Origin: Perkinsus marinus ATCC 50983
Lineage: Eukaryota > Perkinsozoa > Perkinsida > Perkinsidae
Reading direction: 5' to 3'
Length of the DNA stretch: 64,000 nt
Assembly: GCF_000006405.1 (NCBI RefSeq)
Contig: NW_003207237.1
Span: forward strand, 68,071-132,070
The position numbers and the translations under genes were made by a program. Each line of letters begins with the position of its first letter. Within the stretch, counting starts at the first letter, position 1. The notes under the pieces were generated by a model, which saw only the letters and a list, made by a program, of their open reading frames with translations, did no database searches and was not told where the DNA came from. Below, piece after piece: positions 1-10,391 of this stretch.

Positions 1-808
1 TCATAACGTGCTGAAGACGGTTCTCGTCCGCTGGGATCGGCCACTCTTCGTCGAAGGGACTCACAGTGTTGTCTTCATCCAATGGCGTCGAGTCAGCGTG
101 AACGGTTGGGAATGTGTTGCTCCTAACCCGCAGATTCTTGTTGACATTGCTCTGAATCAGAGTCTTCTGGTCAGTGAGCATGTCCCACATATCGTCAAAT
201 GGGCTCACAGCAAAGTCTTCTTGAATAGGAGCCGAGCCGATCTTCTTGCTGGGTAGACTACCAACGTTCACAGCTAAGTGTGGATTGACATTACTCATCT
301 TGTGACTCTGAAGGATCGGGAACTCCTCGTCGAAGGGACTAACAGAAGCATCCTCGGGTAGAGGAGTCCTGTCTATGTGCTTAGTAGGGAGAGTCCCAAT
401 GTGAACCTTCAGACTCGGGTTCACGTTGCTACTCTGGATGCCTTGGCATACAGCACAACGGTGCTTCTTGTTAATGCTGTGTCTTCTACCAGTCTTAGTA
501 TGAGAGATTGAGTTTGGGGACATCATAGGCATGTCCACGATGACATGAGAGGACTGGGAGGAAGTCGAACCCGAAGGGAGACGCAAGCCCTTAGAGATTG
601 CCTTGTTTGCCTTGATGCCTAGATTAGTGTTCTCTTGGAAGCCTCCCTTATTCAGCTGAGGCAGCTGGAAGTGAGACCAGCCTCTCTGACCGGCTGAGTG
701 AAGGTATTGCAGAGGCACATCCGACTTGTAGGAGTGGTGGTCCGTGTGACCGTACTTATTAGTGGTCCTCGATATCACAGCGCTAGCAGGTTGCTGGATG
801 AGGAACAT
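1..808 (-). CDS. Repeat protein with SPFDEE motifs (3' partial)
   Basis: A single open frame starts at the ATG at 808-806 (start MFLIQQPAS), just after an in-frame TAA, and runs off the left edge (269 codons). No family is recognised. The first half is Ser/His-rich and contains a CxxC pair (HRCAVCQ). The second half is a degenerate tandem repeat of about 45-48 residues with at least three units. Each unit begins S-N-V-N, has a hydrophobic/basic middle and an acidic ED, and ends in VSPFDEEFPI, VSPFDDMWDM or VSPFDEEWPI. Conservation of SPFD[DE] while the linkers vary argues for real coding and suggests a repeated short linear binding motif (inference). The C-terminus and total repeat number lie outside the window. 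Confidence 0.62.
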   Translation of the reverse strand, partial: MFLIQQPASAVISRTTNKYGHTDHHSYKSDVPLQYLHSAGQRGWSHFQLPQLNKGGFQENTNLGIKANKAISKGLRLPSGSTSSQSSHVIVDMPMMSPNSISHTKTGRRHSINKKHRCAVCQGIQSSNVNPSLKVHIGTLPTKHIDRTPLPEDASVSPFDEEFPILQSHKMSNVNPHLAVNVGSLPSKKIGSAPIQEDFAVSPFDDMWDMLTDQKTLIQSNVNKNLRVRSNTFPTVHADSTPLDEDNTVSPFDEEWPIPADENRLQHVM

Positions 809-1162
809 TCGTTAAATAATAATCAAATATGATAACCTACGGCCGAATCTTAGGTTTGCCGGAGCTACGAAGGGCCCAATGAGGGATAAAGATCCAATTA
901 TGTCCACGTCGAACTCGAATGGGAACGCGTGTCAGTTGATAATTTAGCTATCTGGAGGCGCCCGTATTCGTGATCGACACAGCCCTCTTGTTGATCCTGC
1001 GCCGTTAATATCGCGCGCGCCCGAAGTGGAAGACGGCTACTAGTCTGTGTGAGTGAGTGGGAACATTCTGCTTTCAGTTCGGTGGTTCTCTGTGTGAATT
1101 AATCCGCCAGGAGCTCGCGCCGCATTACTGAGAAAAGGACGTGTTTCACCTGATGTCGCAGG
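809..1162. other. Intergenic, no gene seen
   Basis: Divergent spacer between the minus-strand repeat protein and the plus-strand sestrin gene. It presumably holds both promoters, but no recognisable core element is visible. A GC-rich patch with CGCGCGCG lies near 1012-1020. Confidence 0.4.
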
Positions 1163-4100
1163 ATGAGTAAGTTCCTTCGACGACAATCTGTGGGGGCTAC
1201 TTCCCTGAGGGACTCCCTGTTGGTGCCCTGTAGTCATAGAACCTGGGATGGGTTCATCAATTGTATCTTGGGGCTTGTTGGGAGGGTCGCTCAATGCGGT
1301 TCATGCCTGGTCTGGAATAATGGAATGTGCATGGCTTCTTCAAATAGAGGCAAACGTTGCTCGATTTCTTGACGATGTTTACTCAGGTCACCCACCGTGC
1401 CCAACACTGATGTAGCTGTTATTCGTGTTACTGTACAGAGTCTACGAGACTTACAGCTCTCTATCGACGCTCCGAGAGCTAGGTAAGAGGAGTTCGATAC
1501 CGAGTCATAGGAAGGCCAACTTGTTCTTGTCTTTTCAGATTGGAAGCTTTTCAAGAAATCACATCGTGGCTACGGTCCTTGGCCACCACTCGCCGTAGTA
1601 CAGGTTCCATACCATCGGAGATAGACCAGGCCATCAGAATCCTCCTGCGTTTGAGATATACGTGTAGATTCGCTGACATAAGGAGTGTGGCTGATGTAGG
1701 ACGATGAGGCATTTACCCCTCGTGACCGATCATAGTAATCTGTCGTTGTTGCCAGAACTTCCTAGCTGCTCAGAGGAACTCTGGTATCGCAGTCGCAGCC
1801 CGTTATATCAATACGGAGGTCAGCAGATTTTCGAAGAGTAAGCTGTCAGCTCAAAACTGTTGCGGTTTCGCTCCATGAGCTCGAACTCCCAGATCCCCAT
1901 CTTGTGACGGTGCCAGCTGTAGATTGGTCACTATTTGACTCCTCCTCAGCTGCCAGGATAACGCACATAGTAATAATAATATCATGTGGTTACGTCATCT
2001 AGAGTGTGCACTTCTCCCCGCCCCTTAGGAATGGGCTATATCTACTGTACCACGATTCTATGTAAATTACGCTAGAACCATGGATATTCTCATGTTCCAA
2101 GAGGGAGGCTTGCAGCTCCACTGGAGGTAACACACCGAGGCTCCCACTAGTACATCGTAACTGCTTCATTTGTTATCTCAGGCACTTCATAGCCATGATG
2201 GCAGCCTCTCGGCATAATTGCGAGTATTTAGTTCGGAATCAAATGGAGCTTTTCCTGTAGTACATGTGAATAGCGCCACGTGCATGCGAGTGCATCATCA
2301 TCCTCGTCTCAGGGCCTCCGGTGGTGATGTAGCTTGGCTAACGGACCCGACGACTATACCAAAGCAGCTCAGAGCTTTACATGTAGTGTGATTTGGATAC
2401 TTATATCAATCATGCAAGTCGGAGTTCGTTGTAGGACGTAAATCTTATACTATGCCACAAGCCTTGGGAGCTCAAACAGCGGCATATGGAGGACTTACTT
2501 CGAGTAATTACATCAAGCGTAGTATGGGTGTATTCGAATGGTCCCTTTACAGGTTTGGTCGAAAGCCGACTTAGTGGTCGCTCTAGCTATACTCAGGTAG
2601 GTTGAAAGATCTGATGTTTGAGGCCGTTCTCCGGAGTATTGTGAGGCTCGCTAAGTTGCCGTTTCTCAGTACATTCCACACTCTTCCTGTTGTGGCATTT
2701 GGCCTCGGTCTAGAAGTGGAACCAGATCTGCGCCTCGAGCCTGGTGAAGTGTTTTTCGATGATCCCCCCTATGATCCTGACAACGATAGAATGCCTAGGT
2801 GATAATGTTCTTTTCTTGTACGGCAGCGAACATGTAGAGCTATCCTCAGTTGCTTCCTCGATAACACTGGATCGGTACCATTCACTGCTCAGAAGCTTAT
2901 AGAGCATGCGGCCAGAGACTCAGACGACGAGTCGGACAGCCAACCTTCTGTTGGTGGGCAATATGACAATTCTCTTCGTAGTATGTCAACGAGCCTCATT
3001 TTCAGAGTACTTGACGAAGGATCCAATTACGCGGGAGGACTCGCATCCATCGTTTGGTAAACTCGCGGACCACTATTGGATGTTCGGATCGTCTCCAAAG
3101 ACACGAGAAACTGAGGTAGTGAATACTGTGGTTAGTAAGTGGGTTGCCCGGCGCGAGAGTTGGCTCCTGCACAGACGAGCCGTCCGGCATCATCTTCATC
3201 ACAAGCGAAAACACGACATACTGGTGGGAAGCAGCCTCAAAATGTAAGTTTGGTCATTTCGAAATCGTATATTATTATCGAGTTGACTCGTTTCGTTAGG
3301 CTGATCCCTCTCCCCAAGCATCTTCGTCAGCCATTCGCCTATCTGAGGGGAAAAAGTCCAATTTGAGCTCAGTGATGAATGCTTACCCGCGTGTTCGAGC
3401 ACCAAGTTGCAGACGGTAGTATGGGTGTTTTTAATGTTTTCATCCCTTGTATGAGCAGGTTCCGGCACCCCTTCCACTCATCGGAGGATAGTATAGGGGA
3501 GCGGGAGGAATGGTGAGCGATATCTAACTTTGAAGTTTTGCCTCTGATAGATTATCATTCAGTGGGCATTGTGGTAAACCATTGCATTATCTGGATTTTG
3601 ACGTCCGAGGATCGAGAGGCATACCGTGGGACTCGCAGTTCTCTTGGGATGAGCAGGCTCGTGTCCTGATGAATCACCTCTTACTGGATGGCTCACTCAC
3701 GGACGCTATAGATCTAGAGTAATAGTCGCTGCTCCAGCGGTATCCGGCGTATTTCAGTCGTTCGTGCACGGTGTTAGGTATACGGAAGCTCTAGAGTCTG
3801 CCACTGATCATATAGGATCGCGAAGTGTGCCGAGTACCCTCCCGTTGCGTCAGGCTATTCTGGTCTATGTGCATCAAATGTATGGTATAGCGCATCACGA
3901 CTACGACTACACTCAGCAGAACAAGGTAGTCTTGTGAACTTCACTTCTATCCTCGAGTTGACGGTTTTGTAGTTCCTCACGTTGCTGCAGAAGGTTGTGT
4001 TGAAGAAGCTAGTATGCTATCCAGAACGGTTTTCTAAGGCTGATTTCGGTCGATTCATGGACGTCGAACAGTTGGAGTTCTGGGAGATGGCAGACTATGT

Positions 4101-4273
4101 TTATCTCATCTTCCAAGGTACGTTTCCCTCGCTTCCTCATTACCTGGGGTAGTCTTCTCCAGTTGGATGATAGTGATCTTGCCTCAGCCCGTCGCGTGGT
4201 GGAGCTAACGTATGCACTGCGTGCCCTCAACAATGCGATGTCGGCCTTGGATAGTCAACTATGTCAACGATGA
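1163..4273 (+). CDS. Sestrin (PA26 family) homologue, multi-exon
   Basis: Sestrins are stress-responsive regulators of TORC1 signalling with an alkylhydroperoxidase-like fold; animal sestrins bind GATOR2 and, in vertebrates, leucine. Exons that join in phase: 1387-1482, 1539-1695, 1756-1837, 1893-1969, 2029-2126, 2182-2256, 2313-2382, 2435-2503 (or 2518), 2553-2596, 2670-2798, 2838-3056, more to 3720, then exons ending at TGA 4271-4273. Diagnostic family blocks: LHWRHFIAMMAASRHNCEYL (2113-2233), GGDVAWL, CHKPWEL, YLDFDV, QFSWDE, VHQMYG followed by DYDY, CYPERF, and YALRALNNAM near the end. The active-site Cys (RHNC) and the Tyr two residues later are kept. The first exon (MSKFLRRQ, 1163) and the last two joins are uncertain, and one intron near 3705 may start with GC. 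Family assignment is firm; leucine sensing is not implied. Confidence 0.85.
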
Positions 4274-5440
4274 GGCGGCGGTTTTCATTTGATCTACCCA
4301 ACGTTGTACTCGACATCAGATTGAGATATCGTGCTATCTCGCTGATGTAACCGTGTTTGGGAGGGCACATGTCTTACATCCTCACCGTGGTTGTATCGAC
4401 AAGCCTCTAGCATCGTTTCCACAGGTTTTATTCGTAAATCACCCTCTGTACTTGCTCGATGTCATAATTATATTCTTTTGATGAGGGCGTACTATGTAGT
4501 TTCCTCAGTGGGGAATGTGTAATAAAATGACAAGTCAGTGTAGAGTTCAAAGTTTTCAATTCTTTAATGTTTGTGATTACCTGGGTTACCAGTGAGCAAA
4601 CGGAGCAGAGATTAACTTGGTTCCCCGTGGCGAATCTATGTAGCACTGAGTTCTTCGCTGGTTATAACCCTTAGGTGAGGGGTCCCAGCTACCCTATTAT
4701 AATCAGTGCTATGCAGAGCAGGAGCAGACCCGTTACCCGAGATGTGCTTCGATGTCGGTGAGGAACATCAGAGACCACATATCTTACCACATCCACTCTT
4801 CTTGGAGAATCGCGAACTAAGATGTCTCAATATCGGATATATACTGAGGGGACTCCGAGTTACCAGAAGAAAGGGCAGTGACTTTGATGCTCTCGAGTTA
4901 TCTCGAATTAATCTGATTCTCGAATGGTTGACTCCGTCACGGTTGGGCACAAAATGGGAACGACGAATTTGGTCCTGGGAGCTGCAAATATGTTTTTGTT
5001 CAATTTCACAGCTAGTCCATGCACTGCAGAATTAGTTCTCTCCCACACGGGTAAACCGGTGAGGAACGGCACTCTCATGCGGCTGGACGAAGTCCAATAG
5101 TAGTACAGAAGAAAGTATCTTAGTGGTATCGTGCTGTAAATTGCGGATATATCGAAGCGTTTGTGAGTACTCTTGTGTTGTCGAAATATTTGTGACTCCG
5201 TAAAAACCCTTGGTACGGGAGTGTGGGAAGGGGAAGAGCACACAGCCCTTACGCTATTGGCACTTGGGAGTTGTTGCTCTTCCATGTCTAACGATGGCTT
5301 AGATGATGTTGAGCAGCTAAGATGCTAACCATCGGGCCGATGGTGCGTCACCATCGTCAGACATCTCCCGACCTAGGAAAAGAAAAAAATGATTCATGGC
5401 CGCACATCGATGCGCCCACTCGCGCGAGGAATTGCGATGA
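4274..5440. other. Unassigned stretch with a weak ORF
   Basis: No recognisable gene. An open frame on the plus strand at 4706-5035 (opening with GTG) has coding-like composition (for example DFDALELSRINLIL) but no family match and no convincing splice partners. A minus frame at 4908-5285 overlaps it. A short inverted repeat, CGATGGTGCGTCACCATCG, lies near 5338-5356. Confidence 0.25.
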
Positions 5441-6299
5441 ATGCTGATGCCTGTGAGGGTGTTGCGATCGATTCACTACAGCGCACGCAATATGATATCG
5501 ATTAACCGGGAACACAAAGCAGTGCACGCGTGCACTCCCTCCCGTTTTGTTTTACCTGTCACTACGTTTCACTGCGCTCTCAAATATAATACTTCACCTA
5601 TTTGGTTGTACATCCTATTCTCGCGGAATGCGGTTACGAACATCCTAGGTAGAAAACCCGATGCAATCGGACAAGCTGAACTAGCTATGAACAAGCTGCC
5701 TCTCAGTCTGAGAGTCTCAGATGATCTGAGTCAGATCACAAACAGTGCATAAACACGGTATCACACTGGCAGTGTGATACCGTGTATATGCACTGTGGAG
5801 TGTGACACTGCACTCCCGCGATTAAAAGGGTACTACAACACAACAGACGCTATTGGCGATACGTGTCGCTTGTGGCTGGCATCTATACAATACTATCTAC
5901 GAAACTGCAGTGGTGTTACGAGGGATATAGCACTCCGAACCCGCACTCACATCACAGCTGTTCTGAAGACCTATGAATGTTGCTGCAAGTAGGCAAAAAT
6001 ATTGTGAATAAGCAGTGTATAGTGATCCAAATATATAGCTTGCTGTCGCTACTTCGATGGTCCGCATACGAGCGATAAACGAGTCAGCTGCTCGTTTGGA
6101 GACTAGACAAACAAGGCACTCACAAAACTCAGATATTGCAGCCGCCTTCATAGAAGTTGACGTCGCATGAGTTGACATACCTAACAAGGCCGAATATGCA
6201 CAAGTTCAACACTATGACGATGATAATCCTCCAGTGAAATATCAATGGACTCATCGATGCTGCTAGATGAAGTTTGAAATTCCACTTCCCCCATCACTA
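5441..6299. other. Unassigned stretch around the palindrome
   Basis: Apart from the palindrome nothing is recognised. Plus-strand open frames at 5441-5752 and 5774-5992 meet at the palindrome, have no family signature and are probably chance. Confidence 0.25.
5743..5795. repeat. 53-bp near-perfect palindrome
   Basis: Two 25-bp arms (5743-5767 and 5771-5795) are inverted copies with one mismatch, separated by GGC. The inner 15 bp, ACACGGTATCACACT and its complement, match exactly. The arms could form a cruciform or transcript hairpin. No longer inverted repeat was seen in the flanks. Confidence 0.9.
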
Positions 6300-6717
6300 T
6301 TACTCTTTCGCCGTCTGTCCAACACTCAGTATACCACAAAGGGCAGCAAGAGCGGCAACGGTGCAGATAGTGGTGAAAGTGGCACCCTCGTCCTTCCCCA
6401 AAATTATCGCACCCGCAATGAGCTCGGACATTACCAGAACCTAAGGCAACGGCACTTTGCAGGACAAACATACACGATTCGCAACTCACATGAGAGAACA
6501 AAATCATGACATAAAGTCGTTTTGCCTCGTACAAGGATCCGTGAGCAAGGATGCCGTCCGCCCCAGTCGCTATGAGGAATGCTGCTGCTATCAGCGCTGA
6601 GTTTCGGATGAGCGTATGATGTGGGAAGACGATCGATGCATCCAGGATGACGGCCCTGAGGGAATTAAAACCTTGTAGTAGGTTGTGAGAGAAGAGTTCG
6701 ACAAGACTAGCTCGCAT
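6300..6717 (-). CDS. Small multi-pass membrane protein, two exons
   Basis: Exon 6490-6717 (start MRASLVELFS) joins 6300-6440 across a 49-bp intron with GTGAGT donor and CTTAG acceptor, phase 0, giving 122 residues ending at TAA 6300-6302. Reading straight through the intron instead yields a Cys/His-rich stretch that looks non-coding, whereas the spliced frame gives clean hydrophobic helices: around residues 35-55 (ALIAAAFLIATGADGILAHG), 70-90 and 100-118 (VAALAALCGIL). Family not recognised. Upstream exons cannot be excluded. Confidence 0.5.
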
Positions 6718-6868
6718 AACGTACGAAAAGCCACAGGCGAGATGCTTAGTGAACCAATTGTCAACTTAACAGTTGATCATAGGAACGCATTGTAAAAGTA
6801 CGACACGATTTCAAGTTAACTTCAAGGAATACCCTAAACACTGAGGGCCTGCGATTGAAGTAATATCA

Positions 6869-7473
6869 CTACCCGATTCCAAGGGCAATCCCTAGAACAG
6901 CTAGGAATATGGAGTAAGCTCTCAGTAGAGCAGGAACAGGCCTCGATGGTGGTGCTTGTAATAGTAGGTAGTGTAGCGTCTCATCGACGTGACTAGGAGA
7001 GTTACACAGCACGTCTGCAGGTTGGAGGAGTAGCGGCATTTGAGAGCTCCGTAAGGAGGATCTTGTTGGCATTAAGCAAAAAACAATTTTACGAATAACT
7101 GAAATCATACCGCAAGAACCCTTCCACGCCACCCAGAGCGTGGCTCAACTGTAGAGAGTAGCTATCACACACAATTTGTCTGACATAAGTATCAGCTTCG
7201 ATTTCATATATATCATCTTAAATCCATTCATGAAAAGAGATAGTGTCACGAACAAAATTCGCGAAGAGCACTAGAATTGTGTGCAACGCTCCGTCGGAAT
7301 TGTGTTGCAGGAGTTGCAAAATAGATTACTAATTGGATGGCCCATGTCTTCTCTAGCACAGAGGATATCACATACAACGGCACGGCAGCTACGAGCTGTA
7401 CATGAACCAGCTCCATTGGCCATATACTGTAAGTTGGTCGTAAATACTGCAGGAGTGTTCGGCCTGTCTGCAT
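6869..7473 (-). CDS. Hypothetical membrane protein, about three exons
   Basis: The last exon, 6869-7061, ends in a hydrophobic tail (YSIFLAVLGIALGIG, TAG 6869-6871). Its acceptor AACAAG joins in phase to a short exon ending at 7111 (coding HALGGVEGFL). A further exon upstream, 7246-7473 (start MQTGRTLLQYL), contains a hydrophobic segment, LVAAVPLYVISSVLE. The join between the first and second exon is not settled. It lies head to tail with the small membrane gene at 6300-6717, and both could belong to one longer gene. No family recognised. Confidence 0.4.
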
Positions 7474-7853
7474 CCTAGCGATCTCGACTAGGGCCAGGAA
7501 TTCGGGTCCTCCATGGGAAAGTTTCAGGCTATAAAAAGCACTTCATGCGGCAGCAGCAGATTAAGGAGAGGATAAAGGGCTTACAGAACCCGCAGAAAGC
7601 TGACTGCGGGCCTATGGGGGAGTAATATTCGCGGCACGTCTAACTGTGTGATTGCTTGCGATGTAGGTGGTGGCGATGGTTCCGGGATAGGCGGATTCGC
7701 ATCAAGAAGAGGAAGCAATATATATGATCAGTTCATCAGCGTACATGGTCGTGGTTTCTGTCGACTTCTATTACAGGTCGTGTTGAAACTTTCACTGGTC
7801 GTTTCTTACGTTTATGCAGAACTGTCCATCCTCTTATTATTGTCTCACACATA

Positions 7854-9250
7854 ATGAGTACACCAGCTGTCCGTAACTTGTGGCTATCATCATCTAGTCG
7901 AGCTGCCACTGCGGCCCTCAGTGGAAGCGTCAGGAGTTTGCAGACCTCGGCACCGAGATTTTACTCGCAAGACGAGATTGATACCGCGCAGAACTTTTTC
8001 CAGCTAATGATGGAGGGTAAATTTCGGCCAATGTCCTGTCGTTCTCACCAAACTGAGCCTTCTCAGCGGCTTTGTTTTTGCACGCATACATTCACATCAT
8101 GAGTGGATAGTGTATTACCTCAGGTGATATCACAGGAGCCGCTAAGCTCGCGGAGCCTCAAGCAAAGCGACTTGGTATGAACGTTGAGGAGTTCATGGCC
8201 AAACAGGCCAGTGAACGAGCATACCTCATCTACAGGTAGCTTCTTTGTGACGCTCGACAACTGTATTGTTCAAGGCTGGAAGTACTCGACAACAGTTGTT
8301 TGCGATGCCCTACTACAGGTTCTCATCGGTTGAACGACAAGAAGCCATCAAGCTTGCTATGGATGGGGAGGGCTTCGACCAGGGCCTTACTGAGGCCGAA
8401 CGTGAAGCTAATACATCAGGTATGTTATCATCGGACAAGCCAAAATAGCTACGAGTAGATCGAAGGCAATGTCGCATGATACGACCTAACGAGTTACTAT
8501 GAGATCCTTTTCAGCCTCTGGAATGGCTATGTGCAAGCCTGAGCTAATTCATGAAATACTCGAGTCGGGAGGCGATAAGTTTTGGCTGCCCATCTGTAAG
8601 GAGCATTATGAGAGGATTGAACAGGGTAATTCGGGCTCTCAACCCGTATACCGTATGATTTTACCCTCATTTTTCTTGGTTCAGTTATCAAAATGTGTCG
8701 TACGTCTCTGTCGTTTGGTGATCTTTGTCCTGCGCCAACGAGAGACTATCAGCTGTTGGGACGGTCATACCCTCCTAGAATAATGCTAGGGAAGAGCGGG
8801 GCTGTTCTTCAAACGTAAAGATGATGATATACAGTGATACTGATGTTGAATATTCCGTATGTAGATACATATCTCGGCTCCTGGCCGGATCGCGTTCTTT
8901 CTCCCCTCAAGCCATGGCAAATCACGAAGCGGCCGCCCAGCTGTTCGACTCACAACTCCGTGGTTTGGGACCGGCCGATGGCCCCTTAGAGAAGCCTGAT
9001 GCGGATCAATCAGGCCGCTTACAAGAGTTCAAGGAATGGGCGGAGGGCAGGGAAGAGGCCGCACGGAAGCATCAGCGATTAGTGAGTCTCAGTGACTTGA
9101 CCAACTTGGACTGGACGAGTCTCCCTGCATCAGTTACTTCACCTTACATGCGATGTCTCCCGATACATGTTGGAACCACCAGAAGGCAGAGCTTTAATGG
9201 AGCTAGCGAAGTTGGTTATCACTCCAGAAAACCAAAAGGAGCAAGAGTAG
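7854..9250 (+). CDS. Probable mitochondrial protein, six exons, family unknown
   Basis: Exons 7854-8016, 8124-8235, 8319-8419, 8515-8625, 8912-9081 and 9134-9250 join in phase at GT-AG sites to give 257 residues. The N-terminus (MSTPAVRNLWLSSSSRAA, then SVRSLQTSAPRFYSQ) is rich in Arg and Ser, lacks acids and resembles a cleaved mitochondrial presequence. The remainder is a soluble, helical, charged protein with blocks such as GMNVEEFMAKQASERAYLIY, DKFWLPICKEHYE and RYMLEPPEGRALMELAKLV. It could be an accessory subunit of a respiratory complex or ATP synthase, which are often lineage-specific in alveolates; that is only inference from targeting, size and composition. The exon structure itself is well supported. 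Confidence 0.75.
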
Positions 9251-9990
9251 GAGGAGTAGGTTATCTAGTTGGTTATCACAAGTCCATCAGGTACACCTCG
9301 GGCGTCATTCAGTCGACTCTGGATATGATGTAGATTACTGTTCAAGTGTTTCTTATCGATTCCTGTATATGTTGTTTTCTCGGGCTTCTCACACAGAGGT
9401 TCCAATATGAATAAATCGAAATGGTTCGGGGCTGCGGTATTTGATTGATACCATGTACCACATAGTTTCAGTACCTTCGCTGGTGGTAATACCACCAATG
9501 GGGTCGTCCGAGTTTGATGAGTACAGCTCTTATTTCACCTTGTTGCTTGTATGATCATTCATATCTTCTCTTGAATGAAAGGTATAGGCTTGAATGAATA
9601 TATTCTCAAAGGGAAAGTATTCATCGGAGCTGTTTGTATGTCCGAGACCAGACTGGTTCGGGTGAAGAGAGTACGAAGGGTCGAAAAAAATCCTCTTGTC
9701 CAAAATCACTCATGTCCGATGGTCGAACCTGGGATCTTCCGCTTACCGAGACGAGCAAACATGGGCGTGTTTTTGTCTTAGTTCCACAGTGGAACTTCCA
9801 CTTTCCCCGATTATTAATTGATTGTAACACAAGATAGGAGCAACAACAATAATGTAACAAGGTGGATAGATTTGGTAATCCTAACGTACAGACATGTATA
9901 TATTACAGAATAATAACAAATATAATACAAAACCTACGTTCAAGTATCAGCGTGAACTATGGCACAGTCACGAGAAAGAAACAGAAAGAA

Positions 9991-10062
9991 ACCATTACCA
10001 GCATCACCGTCACCATCACCATTACCAGCATCGTTACCAGCATCGTTACCAGCATCGTTACC
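9991..10062. repeat. Short tandem repeat (12-bp unit)
   Basis: ACCATTACC/ACCATCACC words lead into about three copies of a 12-bp unit, ACCAGCATCGTT (10024-10062), all multiples of three. Open frames read through it in several phases, so these do not indicate a gene. Confidence 0.8.
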
Positions 10063-10172
10063 AATATACTCGAATATCAGTGGCCCGCACGTCAACAGCC
10101 CTTCTATCACCGTTTTTTGCTGTAATATAATAGATTTGTATGACGAATGAAGATGACCTGAGAAACAAATAC

Positions 10173-10391
10173 CTAATTAAATTTCAGGTGTTTGATCATG
10201 TTACGCTGAGTGCCACCGTGTCGGGAGTTATTGGAACGATTCAGCCACTGCTCGCAAATGTAGCAGTACCAAGCATTCTCACCACCATCTTCGACTGACA
10301 TCACGAATAGAACTGATCGCGAGACATGAGTTCCTTTCTGAGGATCACATGCGTTCAACCAGGACAAATTCACACGTTTCTCACGTGTCAC
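10173..10391 (-). CDS. Zinc-finger-like ORF, possibly BED-type fragment
   Basis: A 72-residue frame contains WYCYICEQW followed by two spaced His (SRHGG and IKHLKFN), a C-x2-C...H...H arrangement as in BED or C2H2 fingers often found at the N-terminus of hAT-type transposases. It stops right after the finger and no transposase domain follows in this or nearby frames. It may be a broken transposon remnant or one exon of a larger minus-strand gene. Confidence 0.35.
   Translation of the reverse strand: MTREKRVNLSWLNACDPQKGTHVSRSVLFVMSVEDGGENAWYCYICEQWLNRSNNSRHGGTQRNMIKHLKFN

Noticed and set aside
4428-4646. Possible fifth copy of the dispersed repeat (TTTCCTCAGTGGGG word)
   Set aside because: The core CAAC.ACA..TGT.GGTGACAATATG is absent; only a short word matches.
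6181-6299. Extension of the 6300-6717 minus frame to 6181 (178 codons unspliced)
   Set aside because: Reading through the GTGAGT...CTTAG intron gives Cys/His-rich non-hydrophobic sequence; the spliced frame ends at 6300 with a clean membrane helix.
9700-9790. tRNA-like words (a TCGAACCTGGGATC stretch resembling an antisense T-arm)
   Set aside because: The T-stem does not pair on either side and no acceptor or anticodon stem can be folded; treated as chance.
9862-10150. Three overlapping plus-strand ORFs rich in His/Thr/Pro
   Set aside because: All arise from the ACCATCACC/ACCAGCATC tandem repeat, whose unit length is a multiple of three and keeps several frames open.
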